DNA of 64,000 nucleotides from Volucribacter amazonae. GTDB taxonomy: Bacteria > Pseudomonadota > Gammaproteobacteria > Enterobacterales > Pasteurellaceae. This document shows positions 18,026 to 27,747 of the stretch, one piece after another. The position numbers and the translations under genes were made by a program. Location: positions 248,001 through 312,000 of the forward strand of contig NZ_LWID01000001.1 of assembly GCF_029783845.1 (NCBI RefSeq), in the 5' to 3' direction. How positions within the stretch are numbered: position 1 is the stretch's first letter; every line of letters starts with the position of its first letter. A model generated the notes under the pieces. It did no database searches and was not told the DNA's origin. It worked only from the letters and a program-made list of their open reading frames with translations.

Positions 18026-19146
18026 AATTTATCCTTAACATAAATTAACTTGAGATCCTGATCGAATTGTTTTACTTCTTGCAAACGCCATTGTGGTGCT
18101 TGGGCAAGTTGGGTTAAGTGAGGTAAATGGCATAATCCCCTCGCCTGATCCCCCAATAATTTCGGGGCAATATAAACAATTAATTCATCAACAAGATCGG
18201 CTTCAACTAAAGCCCCAGCAAAAGTCGCCCCTGCCTCAACCCAAACAGAATTAATTTGTCGTTGCCCTAATTGCTCCATTAAATAAACTAACTGCTGAGT
18301 GCCAGATAGCGCTGGTAAGGAAATGGCTTGACAAAAGTGCGGTAGATTTTGCGATTTTTTTTCCGTTTGGCTAACCACATAAATGGGCGAATTAGTTTGA
18401 AATAATGCCAAATCAGCACTTAATTGATGATGACGATCCATAATAATACGAATAGGTTGGCGTAAAGTTTTATCAGGATACCCCTGTTTTACCCCCTCAG
18501 GTAATTGTTGCCAACGTACATTTAACTGAGCATTATCCATTAAAACAGTTTGGCTAGTAGAAAGAATAGCACTCGCTTTCGCACGTTCCACTTGCACATC
18601 AGCTCGTGCTTGTTGCCCCGTAATCCATTTGCTCTCCCCTGTGGCTGTCGCCGTCCTACCATCAATGGTCATCGCCATTTTTAATCGCACATAGGGCAAG
18701 CCTGTTCGCATACGTTTTAAAAAACCACGATTTAACCATTCCGCAGACTCTGCCAATAGCCCCACTTGAGTTGCAATCCCTGCCTTTTCTAACATCGCTA
18801 ATCCCTTGCCTGCAACCTGTGGATTAGGATCTTGCATTGCCGCGATTACCCTGCTTACCCCAGCCCCAATTAACCCCATAGCACAAGGCGGTGTACGCCC
18901 AAAATGGGCACAAGGCTCTAAAGTAACATAAGCAGTCGCCCCTTTAGCTTTATGCCCAGCCATACGCAATGCCATGACTTCTGCGTGAGGCTCACCAGCT
19001 TTTACATGAAAACCCTGTCCAACGATCTCATCTTTATTCACAATCACACAACCTACCGCAGGATTTGGGCTTGTCGTAAACTCCCCTTGCTTAGCTAAAT
19101 CCAAAGCCAGTTGCATAAATTGATAATCTTGCTGACGAAATGTCAT
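18019..19146 (-). CDS. ribD: Bifunctional riboflavin biosynthesis protein RibD
   Basis: 375 residues. N-terminal deaminase with the zinc site HAE (54-56), PCAHFGRTPPC (C79, C88); C-terminal reductase domain from about residue 145 (RLKMAMTIDGRTAT). It carries out the deamination and side-chain reduction steps of riboflavin synthesis. nrdR ends one base before it starts, the usual nrdR-ribD pairing. Confidence 0.95.
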   Translation of the reverse strand: MTFRQQDYQFMQLALDLAKQGEFTTSPNPAVGCVIVNKDEIVGQGFHVKAGEPHAEVMALRMAGHKAKGATAYVTLEPCAHFGRTPPCAMGLIGAGVSRVIAAMQDPNPQVAGKGLAMLEKAGIATQVGLLAESAEWLNRGFLKRMRTGLPYVRLKMAMTIDGRTATATGESKWITGQQARADVQVERAKASAILSTSQTVLMDNAQLNVRWQQLPEGVKQGYPDKTLRQPIRIIMDRHHQLSADLALFQTNSPIYVVSQTEKKSQNLPHFCQAISLPALSGTQQLVYLMEQLGQRQINSVWVEAGATFAGALVEADLVDELIVYIAPKLLGDQARGLCHLPHLTQLAQAPQWRLQEVKQFDQDLKLIYVKDKLC

Positions 19147-19147
19147 C

Positions 19148-19597
19148 TCAATCCTTTAATTTCTCAATTTCTTTACTAAATTCATTAATATCTTCAAAGC
19201 TCAAGTAAATGGAAGCAAAACGAATATAAGCCACTTTATCTAAATGTTTTAATTCATTCATCACTAACGTCCCAACCCATTTACTCGGCACCTCACGCTC
19301 GCCTGACGTCCTTAATTGATGAATAATTCGCCCAATAGCTTGTTCAATATCATCGGCACTAACAGGGCGTTTTTCTAAAGCGTGTTGCATACCCCCTCTT
19401 AATTTGTCTTCATTAAAAGGTTCTCTTGTACCATTATTCTTGATAATTCTCGGGATAATTAACTCAGCCTCTTCAAAGGTAGTAAAACGCTCATGGCATT
19501 GAGTACATTCACGACGACGGCGAACTTGATAACCTTCCGCCACTAAACGGCTATCAATAACTTTAGTTTCCTCGGCAGAACAAAATGGACAATACAT
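19148..19597 (-). CDS. nrdR: Transcriptional repressor NrdR
   Basis: 149 residues from the ATG at 19597, which has GAGAGGAG upstream; this matches family length. Zinc ribbon C3/C6/C31/C34 followed by an ATP-cone (about 49-139). NrdR represses ribonucleotide reductase genes in response to dATP/ATP. First gene of the minus-strand run with ribD, degS and yfbR. Confidence 0.95.
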   Translation of the reverse strand: MYCPFCSAEETKVIDSRLVAEGYQVRRRRECTQCHERFTTFEEAELIIPRIIKNNGTREPFNEDKLRGGMQHALEKRPVSADDIEQAIGRIIHQLRTSGEREVPSKWVGTLVMNELKHLDKVAYIRFASIYLSFEDINEFSKEIEKLKD

Positions 19598-19921
19598 AGC
19601 CACTCCTCTCAAGTCAAACGAACAGTTATTCTAACAATTTTCTTATCAGGTTAAAACGTTAGAAATTGACATTATTCAGGAAATTCACTAATTTATCATC
19701 GTTTCATGTTGAAATAAGGTAAAGCAATCCCCCCTCAAACAGCAAAGTGCGGTCAGTTTTGAAATAATTTTTTTCCGTAAACTCAGTATTTCCGATTATT
19801 TTCCTAAAAAAATACTCTGAAAATTTAGAGACATAAGCATGGAATCAAAGAATTGAGAACAAAAAAACAGGGCTATTTTTAATTAACCATAAAATGATTG
19901 TAATCTGCCTAAATAATATTC
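19598..19921. other. 324-bp region between uup and nrdR
   Basis: No gene. It holds an uptake sequence near 19745 and a decayed mini-element arm (TCGTTTCATGTTGAAATAAGG, about 19698). The nrdR promoter should lie at its left end. Confidence 0.5.
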
Positions 19922-21859
19922 TTATTTTGCCTGACTATTTTTTTCCTCTAAGTATTCCCAACGCTCAAAGGCTTGCTCTAACGCCGTTTCTAAATCGGCT
20001 AGCTGTTGTAATTTAGCCGAAGTATATTGATGCTCCTGTTGGAAAAATTCGGCTTGGCTTACTTCTTGTTGTAATACGGTAATTTGTTGTTCTAATTGTT
20101 CTAATAATTGCGGTAATTGTTCTAATTCTCGTTGTTCTTTATAACTTAGTTTAACTTTTTTCTCTTGTAAGAAAACTTTTTTGTTTTTGACCGCACTTAT
20201 TTTTTCTTTGTCTTTATCTGTTACTGAATTTGTTACGGAAGTAGTTTGTTTTTGAGCAAAATATTGCTGTTGTTGCTGTTTGGCATCAGCAAAGCCACCA
20301 ACATATTGATTAACTACACCTTCGCCCTCAAAAAAATAACATTCAGTTACGGTATTATCAATAAATTGACGATCGTGGCTAACAATCAATAATGTACCTT
20401 GATAATGGGTTAGAATATCTTCTAATAACTCTAAGGTTTCCACATCAAGATCGTTGGTTGGTTCATCAAGAATTAATAAATTATTGGGTTTTAGCAAGAG
20501 TTTTGCCAATAATAAACGGTTACGCTCGCCACCTGATAAAGCTTTTACCGGGGTCATTGCACGTTTTGGTGGGAATAAAAAGTCTTGTAAATAACCTAAT
20601 ACATGGCGTTTAACCCCATTTACTTCAATATCTTGTTTGCCATCAGCCACATTGTCCATCACTGTTTTTTCAGGATCTAATTCGGCACGATATTGATCAA
20701 AATAAGCCACTTCCAGTTTAGTACCACAACGAATTGTACCGCTGGTGGGGGTTAATTGTCCTAATAACAATTTAATAAAGGTAGTTTTTCCACAGCCGTT
20801 TTCGCCCACTAAGGCAATTTTATCGCCACGTAAAATGGTGGTAGAAAAATCTTTAAGTAAGACTTTATCATTAATTTGGTAATTTACTTTATCCAATTCA
20901 AAGACAATTTTGCCAGAACGGGGAGATTGATCTAATTGGATTTTGGCATTGCCCATCACTTCTCGCCGCTGGCGTCTTTCCTCTCGTAGAGCTTTTAATG
21001 CTCTTACACGCCCTTCATTGCGAGTACGGCGTGCTTTTATGCCTTGTCTAATCCAGACTTCTTCTTGAGTAAGTTTTTTATCAAATAATTCATTTTGTAA
21101 GGCTTCAACTCGCAAGTTTTCTTCTTTGCTTTGTACATAATCATCATAATTACTTGCATAAGAAACTAATTTGCCTCGGTCTAAATCCACAATACGAGTT
21201 GCCATTTTGCGGATAAAGGCACGATCGTGAGAAATAAACACAATCGCTCCTTTAAACGTCAGCAAAAACTCTTCTAGCCATTCAATGGTGGCAACATCTA
21301 AATGGTTAGTAGGTTCATCAAGTAATAATACATCAGGATCGCAAACTAAAGCACGAGCCAAAGCGGCTTTGCGTAACCAACCGCCAGAAAGTGCTGATAA
21401 TGGGGTTTGAGCGGATAAGGACAATTTAGTTAGTACATCATGAATTTTATTTTCAAATTGCCAAGCACCAAGATGATCTAATTGACTTTGTAATGAAGCT
21501 AATTCATTTAATTTTTGTTCGCTATATTGTTGTTCTAATTGAAGCGAAAGGGAATGATATTGTTTGAGTAACTCAGCTAAATGTCCAATCCCTTCTGCTA
21601 CATAATCAAATACCGTTCCGTTACTATGACGCGGTGGATCTTGTTCTAAACGAGCAATAACGGTTTCTTTTTCATATTGTAACAGTCCATCATCAAGCTT
21701 TATTTCACCAGCAAGAATTTTGAGTAATGATGATTTACCCGCACCGTTACGTCCGACTAAACAAACCCGTTCGCCTTTTTCAATATAAAGTTCACAATGA
21801 TCTAATAAAGGGTAATCGCCAAAGGAAAGATAAGCGTTGCTAAGATGAATTAATGCCAT
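19922..21859 (-). CDS. uup: ABC-F ATPase Uup
   Basis: 645 residues, two ABC domains and no membrane segments. Walker A: GRNGAGKSS (near 37) and GENGCGKTT (near 350); signatures ALSGGWLRK and ALSGGERNR; each followed by LLLDEPTNHLD or LILDEPTNDLD. A C-terminal glutamine/glutamate-rich coiled coil (about 570-640) marks Uup, a ribosome-associated and DNA-binding ABC-F protein affecting transposon excision. Contains one uptake sequence. Confidence 0.93.
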   Translation of the reverse strand: MALIHLSNAYLSFGDYPLLDHCELYIEKGERVCLVGRNGAGKSSLLKILAGEIKLDDGLLQYEKETVIARLEQDPPRHSNGTVFDYVAEGIGHLAELLKQYHSLSLQLEQQYSEQKLNELASLQSQLDHLGAWQFENKIHDVLTKLSLSAQTPLSALSGGWLRKAALARALVCDPDVLLLDEPTNHLDVATIEWLEEFLLTFKGAIVFISHDRAFIRKMATRIVDLDRGKLVSYASNYDDYVQSKEENLRVEALQNELFDKKLTQEEVWIRQGIKARRTRNEGRVRALKALREERRQRREVMGNAKIQLDQSPRSGKIVFELDKVNYQINDKVLLKDFSTTILRGDKIALVGENGCGKTTFIKLLLGQLTPTSGTIRCGTKLEVAYFDQYRAELDPEKTVMDNVADGKQDIEVNGVKRHVLGYLQDFLFPPKRAMTPVKALSGGERNRLLLAKLLLKPNNLLILDEPTNDLDVETLELLEDILTHYQGTLLIVSHDRQFIDNTVTECYFFEGEGVVNQYVGGFADAKQQQQQYFAQKQTTSVTNSVTDKDKEKISAVKNKKVFLQEKKVKLSYKEQRELEQLPQLLEQLEQQITVLQQEVSQAEFFQQEHQYTSAKLQQLADLETALEQAFERWEYLEEKNSQAK

Positions 21860-22098
21860 ATATTGCCTTTTATTAAGAGCTGTTTATACCAAACAAGCGA
21901 AATTTGATGTCATAAAATATAATTATTCTAACAAATATCCCTAGCCGAGGACAGTATTCATGCTTAATTAAGAATTTAACATTATCATAATTATTTGATA
22001 TTTCTATTTGCTTTGCCCATAAAAAATAATACTGTGTATTTCGCCTATTTATGCTAAACTTCGTGTTTTGGCAGTTACTCTGACATTAGGCAAAGAAT

Positions 22099-22644
22099 AT
22101 GACAGAACAACAATTAAGTTTGATTCAATCTTCAATTAAATCCATTCCTGATTACCCTAAAAAAGGGATAATTTTTCGTGATATTACCAGTTTAGTGGAA
22201 AATCCTGAGGCATTTCGTTGTGTGGTGGAGTTATTTGTGGCGAAATTTAAATCGATGGGCATTACTAAAGTAATTGGTACGGAGTCAAGGGGCTTTATTT
22301 TTGGTGCACCTGTGGCTTTAGCATTAAATTGTCCTTTTGTATTGGTGCGTAAACCAAATAAATTGCCAAGAGAAACCCTATCACAAAGCTATGAATTGGA
22401 GTATGGGCAAGATACTTTGGAGATTCATACGGATTCCATTCAAGCAGGTGATAATGTGCTAATTATTGATGATTTATTAGCAACAGGGGGAACGGTTGAG
22501 GCAACGGTGAAATTGGTGCAACGTTTAGGGGGCGAAGTAAAACATTGTGCGTTTGTGATTAACTTGCCTGAGTTAGGTGGCGAACAACGTTTGCGTAATA
22601 TGGGGATTGAACCTTTTGTCTTGGTCAATTTTGCAGGGCATTAA
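22099..22644 (+). CDS. apt: Adenine phosphoribosyltransferase
   Basis: 181 residues. The PRPP-binding motif VLIIDDLLATGGT is near residue 120, and the N-terminal FRDITSLVENP is typical of Apt. It salvages adenine to AMP. dnaX starts 25 bases downstream, an arrangement conserved in Pasteurellaceae and enterics. Confidence 0.95.
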   Translation: MTEQQLSLIQSSIKSIPDYPKKGIIFRDITSLVENPEAFRCVVELFVAKFKSMGITKVIGTESRGFIFGAPVALALNCPFVLVRKPNKLPRETLSQSYELEYGQDTLEIHTDSIQAGDNVLIIDDLLATGGTVEATVKLVQRLGGEVKHCAFVINLPELGGEQRLRNMGIEPFVLVNFAGH

Positions 22645-22669
22645 TTATTACTCTTAAATAAGGATAGGC

Positions 22670-24739
22670 ATGAGTTATCAAGTTTTAGCAAGAAAATGGC
22701 GTCCAAAAACCTTTGCCGAGGTGGTGGGACAACAGCATATTTTAACAGCGTTAGCAAATGGCTTAAAACAAAATCGGTTACATCATGCTTATCTTTTTTC
22801 AGGCACTAGAGGGGTGGGAAAAACCTCTATTGCTCGTTTATTTGCCAAGGGGTTAAATTGCGTTAAAGGGGTTACAGCAGAGCCTTGTGGCGAGTGTGCG
22901 CATTGTAAAGCCATTGAACAAGGGCGTTTTATCGATCTAATTGAAATTGATGCGGCATCACGCACTAAGGTTGAAGATACCAGGGAATTGCTTGACAATG
23001 TGCAATATAAACCCGTAGAGGGGCGTTATAAGGTTTATTTGATTGATGAGGTGCATATGCTTTCTCGTCATTCTTTTAATGCGTTGTTAAAAACCTTGGA
23101 GGAACCGCCTGAATATGTCAAATTTTTATTGGCGACCACTGATCCCCACAAATTACCCATTACGATCCTTTCCCGCTGTATGCAGTTTCATTTAAAAGCC
23201 TTAGAACCTGCACAAATTAGCTTGCATTTAGAAAAAATTCTTACCGCAGAACATATTGATTTTGATATGTTAGCCCTAGAAAAAATTGCCAAATCAGCAC
23301 AAGGCAGTATTCGTGATAGTTTGAGTTTGACTGATCAGGCGATTGCTATGGGGAATGGTGAAGTACGCCTTGATATGGTCAATCAAATGCTTGGTTTACT
23401 TGATGAAAATCAAGCATTAAATGTAATTCGTGCCTTACATCGTGCGGCGGGTGATGAACTTATGCAAGTGGTGCAAGAGGTTGCTTCAAAAGGGGGAGAT
23501 TGGGAGCAGTTTTTAATAGAGATTAGTGAATTATTGCATAAGATCGCATTGTGCCAATTATTGCCGAACAGTGATTATATGGCTCAAGATCAGTTAATTT
23601 TATTGGCAAAACAGTTATCCCCTGAAGATGTACAATTTTACTATCAAATTATTATTACGGGGCGTAAGGAATTAAATTTAGCCCCTGATTATCGTACAGG
23701 GGTTGAAATGACGCTATTGCGTGCTTTAGCTTTTCACCCAAAATATCTTGCTTATCAATCTTCACCTCAACAGGAGAGTAGCCTTGAGCAAACAACAATC
23801 TCAGCGGTAAATCCAACTTCTTCATCTACAAAGCAGATAGCAACAGAAAATAACCAAGTTGCAACGATGCAAAAGTCTGAGATGCCTGATGTTCCCGTTA
23901 TTAATCAACAAGCGTTACAAGATAGCCCCTCTAATCCTGCGTTATCAGCCATAGAAAGCCTGCGTGGTTTATCAAGGAATATGGCACAAAAGGAAAAAAA
24001 AAACAGTAACTCTCCTATAAATGATAAGGCTTTGCTTGATGTGCCTGTGATCGATGTGGGGCAATCTACTGCAAAAAATGATTTAGTGGCAAGGTTAAGT
24101 CATTTAGCGGAGCAAGCCAAAAATCATAAAACCAATAATCTCAATTCCAAACAGGCATTATTAAAACAAGATGTACAGATAAATCAACAAGATGAAGAAT
24201 TAGATAACGAAACACAGCTTGAGCAAGATTATCGCTGGGAATGGATTAATCCAGAAATGGCACAAGTTGATGAGGGTATGCGCCCCTCAGAAATTAAGCG
24301 AGCGATTTTACAGGAAAAAACCCAAGAATTGATTGATAAAGTGGTTAATTTAACTGCACAACGTGATCCTTGGGCAAAAATGATTGAGGATTTACAATTA
24401 GAGGGCTTTGTTAAGCAATTAGCGTTACATTCGGTATTATTGGAGCAACAGGATCAGCAAATTACCTTAGGTATTCGTCCTGTACAAGCACATTTAAACA
24501 AAGAAAAATTAGTGCAGCAGTTGCAACAAATAGTTGTTCATTATTATCAACGGGATCTTCGCTTAATAGTGCAACCCTATGAAGAAATGGAAATATTAAC
24601 CCCTATGGAACATCGTCAGCAGATTTATCGTGAATTGCAAGAGCAAGCGAAGCAACATTTGTTAGCCGATGAAAAGGTGGCATTGCTGATTAAGGAATTT
24701 GATGGCACATTAGATCTTGAAAGTATTCGCCCAGTGTAA
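22670..24739 (+). CDS. dnaX: DNA polymerase III subunits tau/gamma DnaX
   Basis: 689 residues for tau. AAA+ clamp-loader domains: Walker A GTRGVGKTS (45-53), zinc cysteines C64, C73, C76, C79, Walker B IDEVHML, arginine finger SRC. Residues about 360-520 form a low-complexity linker, and the C-terminal part is the polymerase-binding domain. An A10 run inside codons 442-445 permits a -1 slip that ends after two codons, giving a 446-residue gamma-sized product. The run is in the linker, just after the clamp-loader domains. Confidence 0.95.
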   Translation: MSYQVLARKWRPKTFAEVVGQQHILTALANGLKQNRLHHAYLFSGTRGVGKTSIARLFAKGLNCVKGVTAEPCGECAHCKAIEQGRFIDLIEIDAASRTKVEDTRELLDNVQYKPVEGRYKVYLIDEVHMLSRHSFNALLKTLEEPPEYVKFLLATTDPHKLPITILSRCMQFHLKALEPAQISLHLEKILTAEHIDFDMLALEKIAKSAQGSIRDSLSLTDQAIAMGNGEVRLDMVNQMLGLLDENQALNVIRALHRAAGDELMQVVQEVASKGGDWEQFLIEISELLHKIALCQLLPNSDYMAQDQLILLAKQLSPEDVQFYYQIIITGRKELNLAPDYRTGVEMTLLRALAFHPKYLAYQSSPQQESSLEQTTISAVNPTSSSTKQIATENNQVATMQKSEMPDVPVINQQALQDSPSNPALSAIESLRGLSRNMAQKEKKNSNSPINDKALLDVPVIDVGQSTAKNDLVARLSHLAEQAKNHKTNNLNSKQALLKQDVQINQQDEELDNETQLEQDYRWEWINPEMAQVDEGMRPSEIKRAILQEKTQELIDKVVNLTAQRDPWAKMIEDLQLEGFVKQLALHSVLLEQQDQQITLGIRPVQAHLNKEKLVQQLQQIVVHYYQRDLRLIVQPYEEMEILTPMEHRQQIYRELQEQAKQHLLADEKVALLIKEFDGTLDLESIRPV
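23994..24009 (+). promoter_or_regulatory. A10 slippage site in dnaX giving a gamma-length product
   Basis: Ten As in a row; in frame it reads GAA AAA AAA AAC. A -1 shift reads AAA CAG TAA and stops at 24007-24009. AAGGA at about 23974 and AAAAGG directly before the run could act as upstream stimulators. No clear downstream stem is seen. Transcript slippage is an equally good explanation. Confidence 0.6.
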
Positions 24740-24844
24740 GCTCATAAAAAGAAAGGCGTTGCACAAGCTAAAATTTTCGTTACAATAGCTCGATTAATCA
24801 TTTATAGTCGTTTTAATTTAATTAACAACAATGGAAGAAAAATT

Positions 24845-25174
24845 ATGTTTGGAAAAGGTGGCTTAGGCAATTTAATGAAACAAGCACAACAGATGCAAGA
24901 TCGTATGCAAAAAATGCAAGAAGAAATTGCACAGTTGGAAGTAACAGGGGAATCTGGTGCGGGATTAGTGAAAGTAACGGTAAATGGAGCACATAATTGC
25001 CGCCGTATTGAAATCGATCCTTCTTTAATGGAAGACGATAAAGAAATGTTAGAAGATCTGATTGCAGCAGCATTTAATGATGCGGTTCGCCGGGCGGAAG
25101 AGTTACAAAAAGAAAAAATGGCATCAGTTACCGCAGGTATGTCATTACCACCGGGTTTTAAAATGCCATTCTAA
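24845..25174 (+). CDS. YbaB/EbfC nucleoid-associated protein
   Basis: 109 residues: a glycine-rich start (MFGKGGLGNLMKQAQQMQ), helix, then the strand region VKVTVNGAHNCRRIEIDP and a C-terminal PPGFKMPF, as in YbaB/EbfC. A small dimeric DNA-binding protein of the nucleoid. The usual partner recR follows after 87 bases. Confidence 0.93.
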   Translation: MFGKGGLGNLMKQAQQMQDRMQKMQEEIAQLEVTGESGAGLVKVTVNGAHNCRRIEIDPSLMEDDKEMLEDLIAAAFNDAVRRAEELQKEKMASVTAGMSLPPGFKMPF

Positions 25175-25210
25175 TTCGTCATTTTCAACAAAAAAATAAT
25201 ACAAAATCTC

Positions 25211-25248
25211 ACCGCACTTTTTAGCTGTTTGTTAAAGTGCGGTCATTT
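25211..25248 (+). terminator. Inverted uptake-sequence hairpin between ybaB and recR
   Basis: ACCGCACTTT at 25211-25220 and AAAGTGCGGT at 25234-25243, a perfect 10-bp stem with a 13-base loop, then CATTTATTTT. Likely both uptake signal and attenuating terminator within the ybaB-recR transcript. Confidence 0.6.
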
Positions 25249-25261
25249 ATTTTAAAATTTT

Positions 25262-25864
25262 ATGCAAATTAGTCCTTTACTTGAAAATCTCATTGAAGCG
25301 TTACGTTGCTTGCCCGGTGTCGGACCGAAATCGGCACAGCGTATGGCTTATCATTTATTGCAACGTGATCGCAGTGGTGGTATGAATCTTGCTCAATCGT
25401 TAACCAAAGCCATGTCGCAAATTGGACATTGTGAACATTGTCGTACTTTCACTGAACAAGAAATTTGTAATATCTGTAACAATCCACGCCGACAAAATAC
25501 AGGCTTGCTTTGTATTGTGGAAATGCCTGCGGATATTCAAGCCATTGAACAAACAGGGCAATTTTCTGGACGTTATTTTGTCCTAATGGGGCATTTATCG
25601 CCCCTAGATGGCATAGGGCCAAAAGAAATTGGGCTTGATTTATTGCAACAGCGTTTACAACAAGAACAGTTTAACGAAGTCATTTTAGCCACCAATCCCA
25701 CCATTGAGGGGGACGCAACGGCAAATTATATTGCGGAATTATGTTTACAACAGGGCATAAAAGTTAGCCGTATTGCCCATGGTATTCCTGTTGGTGGCGA
25801 ATTAGAAATGGTTGATGGCACAACTCTAACCCATTCCTTTTTAGGGCGGCGTACCCTTGAATAA
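25262..25864 (+). CDS. recR: Recombination mediator RecR
   Basis: 200 residues. Helix-hairpin-helix (CLPGVGPKSAQR), zinc site C57/C60/C69/C72, Toprim domain (about 80-175) and Walker B-like C-terminal region. With RecF/RecO it loads RecA on gapped DNA. The start at ATG 25262 follows a poor ribosome site, suggesting dependence on ybaB. Confidence 0.95.
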   Translation: MQISPLLENLIEALRCLPGVGPKSAQRMAYHLLQRDRSGGMNLAQSLTKAMSQIGHCEHCRTFTEQEICNICNNPRRQNTGLLCIVEMPADIQAIEQTGQFSGRYFVLMGHLSPLDGIGPKEIGLDLLQQRLQQEQFNEVILATNPTIEGDATANYIAELCLQQGIKVSRIAHGIPVGGELEMVDGTTLTHSFLGRRTLE

Positions 25865-25945
25865 TCTAGTGAAAAATTGGAAAAAGTGCGGTCTCTTTTT
25901 TAATTATTTTTAGGTATTAACAAGCGAATACTTACTTGCTAATTT

Positions 25946-25978
25946 ATTGCCATTTGCTACCAAATGGCAATATTTTTT
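25946..25978 (+). terminator. Strong intrinsic terminator 22 bases before the hmp start codon
   Basis: Perfect 10-bp stem ATTGCCATTT/AAATGGCAAT with a 6-base loop and T6. It ends recR transcription, but it lies so close to the hmp ribosome site that any promoter upstream of it would be attenuated. The palindrome could also be an operator. Confidence 0.8.
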
Positions 25979-25999
25979 AATAATAAATGGAGTCTTATT

Positions 26000-27214
26000 A
26001 TGGCATTAAATAAACATCAAATTGAGCTTATTCAATCTACTATTCCTGTGTTAAAAGAAAATGGTGCAGATCTTACCGCTTATTTTTACCAAAGAATGTT
26101 AGGTAATAATCCAGCGTTAAAAGAAACCTTTAATTTAGGTCATCAACGCAGTGGTGCACAAGCTCGTTCTTTAGCTGGAGCGGTACTTGCTTATGCAGAA
26201 AATATTGAACATTTAGAGCGATTAGGTTCGGCGGTGAGCTTAATGGCACATAAGCATGTGAGTCTAAACATTCAACCAGAGCAATATGCGATTGTGGGCG
26301 AAAACTTATTACATTCCATTAGCGAAGTGTTAAATATTCCAATGGAGCATGAATTAATTGACGCTTGGGCAGCGGCTTATCAACAATTAGCGGATATTTT
26401 AATTAATGCGGAGGCAGAACTTTATTGTCAGCAACAGCAAACCCCTTACGGCTGGAATGGTTGGAAAGCCTTTAAAATTATTGATCGCCAAGCAGAAAGC
26501 AATGAAATTACCTCTTTTTACCTTGCTCCCGTAGATGGCGGAAAATTGCCACAATATCAAGCAGGGCAATATATTTCATTGCGTATTTCTGTGCCAGAAT
26601 TAGGCTTAAAACAACCTCGCCAATATAGCTTATCTGATCGTTATCATCCTGATTATTTCCGTATTTCAGTCAAAAATGAAGTAGCTCACGATGGTTTAGC
26701 AGAAGGCTATGTTTCCACCACCTTACATCGTGATTATCATATTGGCGATATTGTAGAGGTTACGCACCCTACGGGGGATTTTGTGTTACAACATCAAGAT
26801 AAAGATACCGTCTTAATCAGTGCAGGTGTGGGCGTAACACCAATGATTGCTATGCTAAATACCTTATTAGCTCATCATAATCCTATGCAAATTAGTTTTT
26901 TACATGCTTGCCGTAATGTTGAAGCCTTGGCAATGCACCAACATATTGAACAATTACAAGCACAACATAATAATTTATATACTTATTTAGCTTGTGAAAC
27001 TGCTTCCGATCAAGTAAACATAGATTGCGTAGGACGTTTAGATCTAAGCCAAATTGATCGCAAATATTTACCCGCTCAAGCAGATTACTATATTTGTGGA
27101 CCAAAAGCCTTTATGCAACAACAATATCAAGCCCTGCGCAAATTAGGTATTCCAACAACGCAAATTTATATGGAGCTATTTAATACTGGGGGAATAGCGG
27201 ATATTGAGGAATAA
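26000..27214 (+). CDS. hmp: Flavohemoglobin, nitric oxide dioxygenase
   Basis: 404 residues from the ATG at 26000 (GGAG upstream). Globin domain 1-140 (haem-pocket YFYQRML, proximal His in MAHKHVSL), FAD domain about 150-260 (RQYSLSD), NAD domain to the end (AGVGVTPMIAML, CGPKAFM). Oxidises nitric oxide to nitrate. No NsrR partner gene nearby. A terminator stem sits in the leader and another follows at 27246. Confidence 0.96.
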   Translation: MALNKHQIELIQSTIPVLKENGADLTAYFYQRMLGNNPALKETFNLGHQRSGAQARSLAGAVLAYAENIEHLERLGSAVSLMAHKHVSLNIQPEQYAIVGENLLHSISEVLNIPMEHELIDAWAAAYQQLADILINAEAELYCQQQQTPYGWNGWKAFKIIDRQAESNEITSFYLAPVDGGKLPQYQAGQYISLRISVPELGLKQPRQYSLSDRYHPDYFRISVKNEVAHDGLAEGYVSTTLHRDYHIGDIVEVTHPTGDFVLQHQDKDTVLISAGVGVTPMIAMLNTLLAHHNPMQISFLHACRNVEALAMHQHIEQLQAQHNNLYTYLACETASDQVNIDCVGRLDLSQIDRKYLPAQADYYICGPKAFMQQQYQALRKLGIPTTQIYMELFNTGGIADIEE

Positions 27215-27245
27215 TTGTCAATGTTTTGAGCATTTTATTTCATGT

Positions 27246-27274
27246 AACGCCTCCTCTTTGCAAGGAGGCGTTTT
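27246..27274 (+). terminator. Intrinsic terminator after hmp
   Basis: Perfect 10-bp stem AACGCCTCCT/AGGAGGCGTT, 7-base loop, then TTTT. Confidence 0.85.
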
Positions 27275-27430
27275 ATGTTTTAGGCAATAAATTATTTTTC
27301 AATTTTTAGTTTTGTTAATAAGTGCGGTCAAATTTAGCATAATTTTCCAAAAATCTTAATTTTCCGATCTTTCCTCCTTAAAAATTCCCTGTGTAAAACT
27401 TAGAACCATAGGCATATTTCTGCTGGTCAG

Positions 27431-27570
27431 ATAACAGAGGACTGATGACAGAAGACAGTATTCACTTTTAATATCAATAAATTAGCGTTTTTATTATTCT
27501 GTCCTCTGTCTTCCGTTCTCTGTCCTCTGTCCTCTGATAAGCAAAGAAAGTAAGTCGTCCAACGGGAAAA
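27431..27570. repeat. Dispersed AGAGGACAG repeat, copy 2, inverted
   Basis: Reverse complement of the block at 579-686: shares AGCAAAGAAAGTAAGTCGT at one end and AATTAGCGT in the middle. This copy has extra CTGTCCTCT words in tandem (27499-27536), so it is longer. Confidence 0.65.
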
Positions 27571-27747
27571 AACTGTTAACCAAGGCGGAGAATTAACAGC
27601 AAAAAAATCTTAAAATAAACCGCACTTTGTTACTAAATTAAGTATATTAGCGAGATTAAATTCATTATATTGTGAGTAATTTTTATTTGTTATAGAATTG
27701 TTAAGTAATGTAAAATTGATAAGAAATTAATGAAAGGACACAATGAT

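Larger units (their letters stand above)
27215..27747. other. 533-bp gap between hmp and the EamA transporter
   Basis: Contains the hmp terminator, two uptake sequences (about 27320 and 27621) and the second, inverted copy of the AGAGGACAG repeat. No gene seen. Confidence 0.65.
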
